Assembly: GCA_964627055.1 (NCBI GenBank)
Contig: CAZVGV010000020.1
Location: forward strand, 1-11,770
DNA from: JBBTQS01 sp964627055
Lineage (GTDB): Bacteria; Patescibacteriota; Patescibacteriia; Magasanikbacterales; JBBTQS01
Direction of reading: 5' to 3'
Length of the DNA: 11,770 nucleotides
In this document: positions 11,441-11,770 of the stretch, piece after piece
Layout of the letters: the number at the start of each line of letters is the position of its first letter
Numbering within the stretch: the first letter of the stretch is position 1
Translations under genes and position numbers: made by a program
Notes under the pieces: model-generated
Told to the model about the DNA's origin: nothing
Database searches by the model: none
The model's input: only the letters and a program-made list of their open reading frames with translations

Positions 11441-11770
11441 GTGCTTAAAGAAGAACTACGTTGCCCACCACTAACCGAGGATGATCCTCTCCTCCCACGC
11501 CCCCACGAGTTCAAAGGAATTAGGCCAAGCACTTGGGGATTTACTGATCTCTTCGAGGGGTCGGAGTGGGGATACATCGCAGAGCTGATGCTCCGCTTCG
11601 CCATCCACCGCAACACGGGATGGGAACCTATTCATGAGGAGGATCTGCTCAGGTACGCGCGTGTACCAGGCAGCGTTCTCAGATCACTGTACTTCCATCA
11701 CTTCCCAGCAAGGAAAAGAGATGGCGGAGCCGACCGGGGAGGACAGGTACTCCGCTACTTCACGACGGTG
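11441..11770 (+). CDS. N-terminal part of an orphan protein, function unknown (runs off the window)
   Basis: An open frame of 110 codons starts at GTG 11441, six bases after AAGGA (11430-11434), and stays open to the last base. It was found by direct translation and begins MLKEELRCPPLTEDDPLLPR. The visible part is soluble, rich in Trp, Pro, Arg and acidic residues. It contains STWGFTDLFEGSEWGYIAEL, then a helix-like EEDLLRYARVPGSVLRSLYF, then a Gly/Arg-rich RKRDGGADRGGQVLRYF. The EEDLLRYARVPGSVLRSL stretch could be a helix-turn-helix-like segment, a weak suggestion only. GC content is high (36 of 60 bases in 11701-11760), as in punA and the 192-residue orphan. It has its own promoter with a palindrome just upstream. 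The family is not recognised, and no stop is in view. Confidence 0.6.
   Translation, partial: MLKEELRCPPLTEDDPLLPRPHEFKGIRPSTWGFTDLFEGSEWGYIAELMLRFAIHRNTGWEPIHEEDLLRYARVPGSVLRSLYFHHFPARKRDGGADRGGQVLRYFTTV

Noticed and set aside
1..11770. CRISPR array, transposase, rRNA or toxin-antitoxin pair
   Set aside because: I looked for regularly spaced repeats, DDE or HUH motifs and rRNA signatures and saw none. The only recombinase has the XerC/XerD pattern, not that of an element integrase.
1..11770. Alternative genetic code (UGA read as Gly or Trp), known in some Patescibacteria
   Set aside because: None of the recognised genes needs an in-frame TGA, and conserved Gly and Trp positions use normal codons.

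Overview
The window looks like a metagenome-assembled scaffold (a 10-base N run lies at 342-351) from a bacterium, most probably a Patescibacteria/CPR-type lineage. This placement is an inference. It rests on an rpsO - NYN-domain gene - pnp cluster, a lone XerC/XerD-like recombinase, tightly packed small genes of unknown function, and several housekeeping genes with no visible Shine-Dalgarno (SD) sequence. The standard genetic code fits every gene.

Layout. 1-971: minus-strand start of a small membrane protein (cut by the window edge), and a divergent relative of triphosphoribosyl-dephospho-CoA synthase interrupted by the N run. 1055-3338: a GC-rich block. It holds a small orphan gene (minus), a trimeric-type purine nucleoside phosphorylase (plus) with back-to-back promoters between the two, two facing terminators, and a second orphan gene (minus). 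3493-4408: a plus-strand pair, a DUF2000 protein and a small P-loop kinase-like protein. It runs head-on into a minus-strand malic enzyme (4405-5577), whose stop codon overlaps the P-loop gene's stop. 5578-5853: a noncoding stretch filled by a long inverted-repeat element that abuts the 3' end of a minus-strand tRNA-Arg(UCU). 5866-7736: minus-strand tyrosine recombinase followed by a family 2 glycosyltransferase. 7737-7886: back-to-back promoters and a structured rpsO leader. 7887-11212: rpsO (S15), a NYN/LabA-like RNase-fold gene, and pnp (PNPase) behind an intergenic hairpin, closed by a strong terminator. 11325-11770: a palindrome, a promoter and the start of another orphan gene.

How it works together. 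The rpsO-NYN-pnp run reads as an RNA-metabolism operon: a ribosomal protein, a probable endonuclease-fold protein and a 3'-5' exoribonuclease. Hairpins before rpsO and before pnp could be autoregulatory or processing sites. The purine nucleoside phosphorylase (nucleoside salvage) and malic enzyme (malate to pyruvate) are stand-alone metabolic genes. The strongest SD sequences belong to the GC-rich genes, most of which are orphans, while the recognisable housekeeping genes mostly lack them. This suggests two gene populations of different origin or expression mode. The least explained items are the 153-bp inverted-repeat element beside the tRNA, the alternative-pairing leader of pnp, and the orphan proteins of the GC-rich block.
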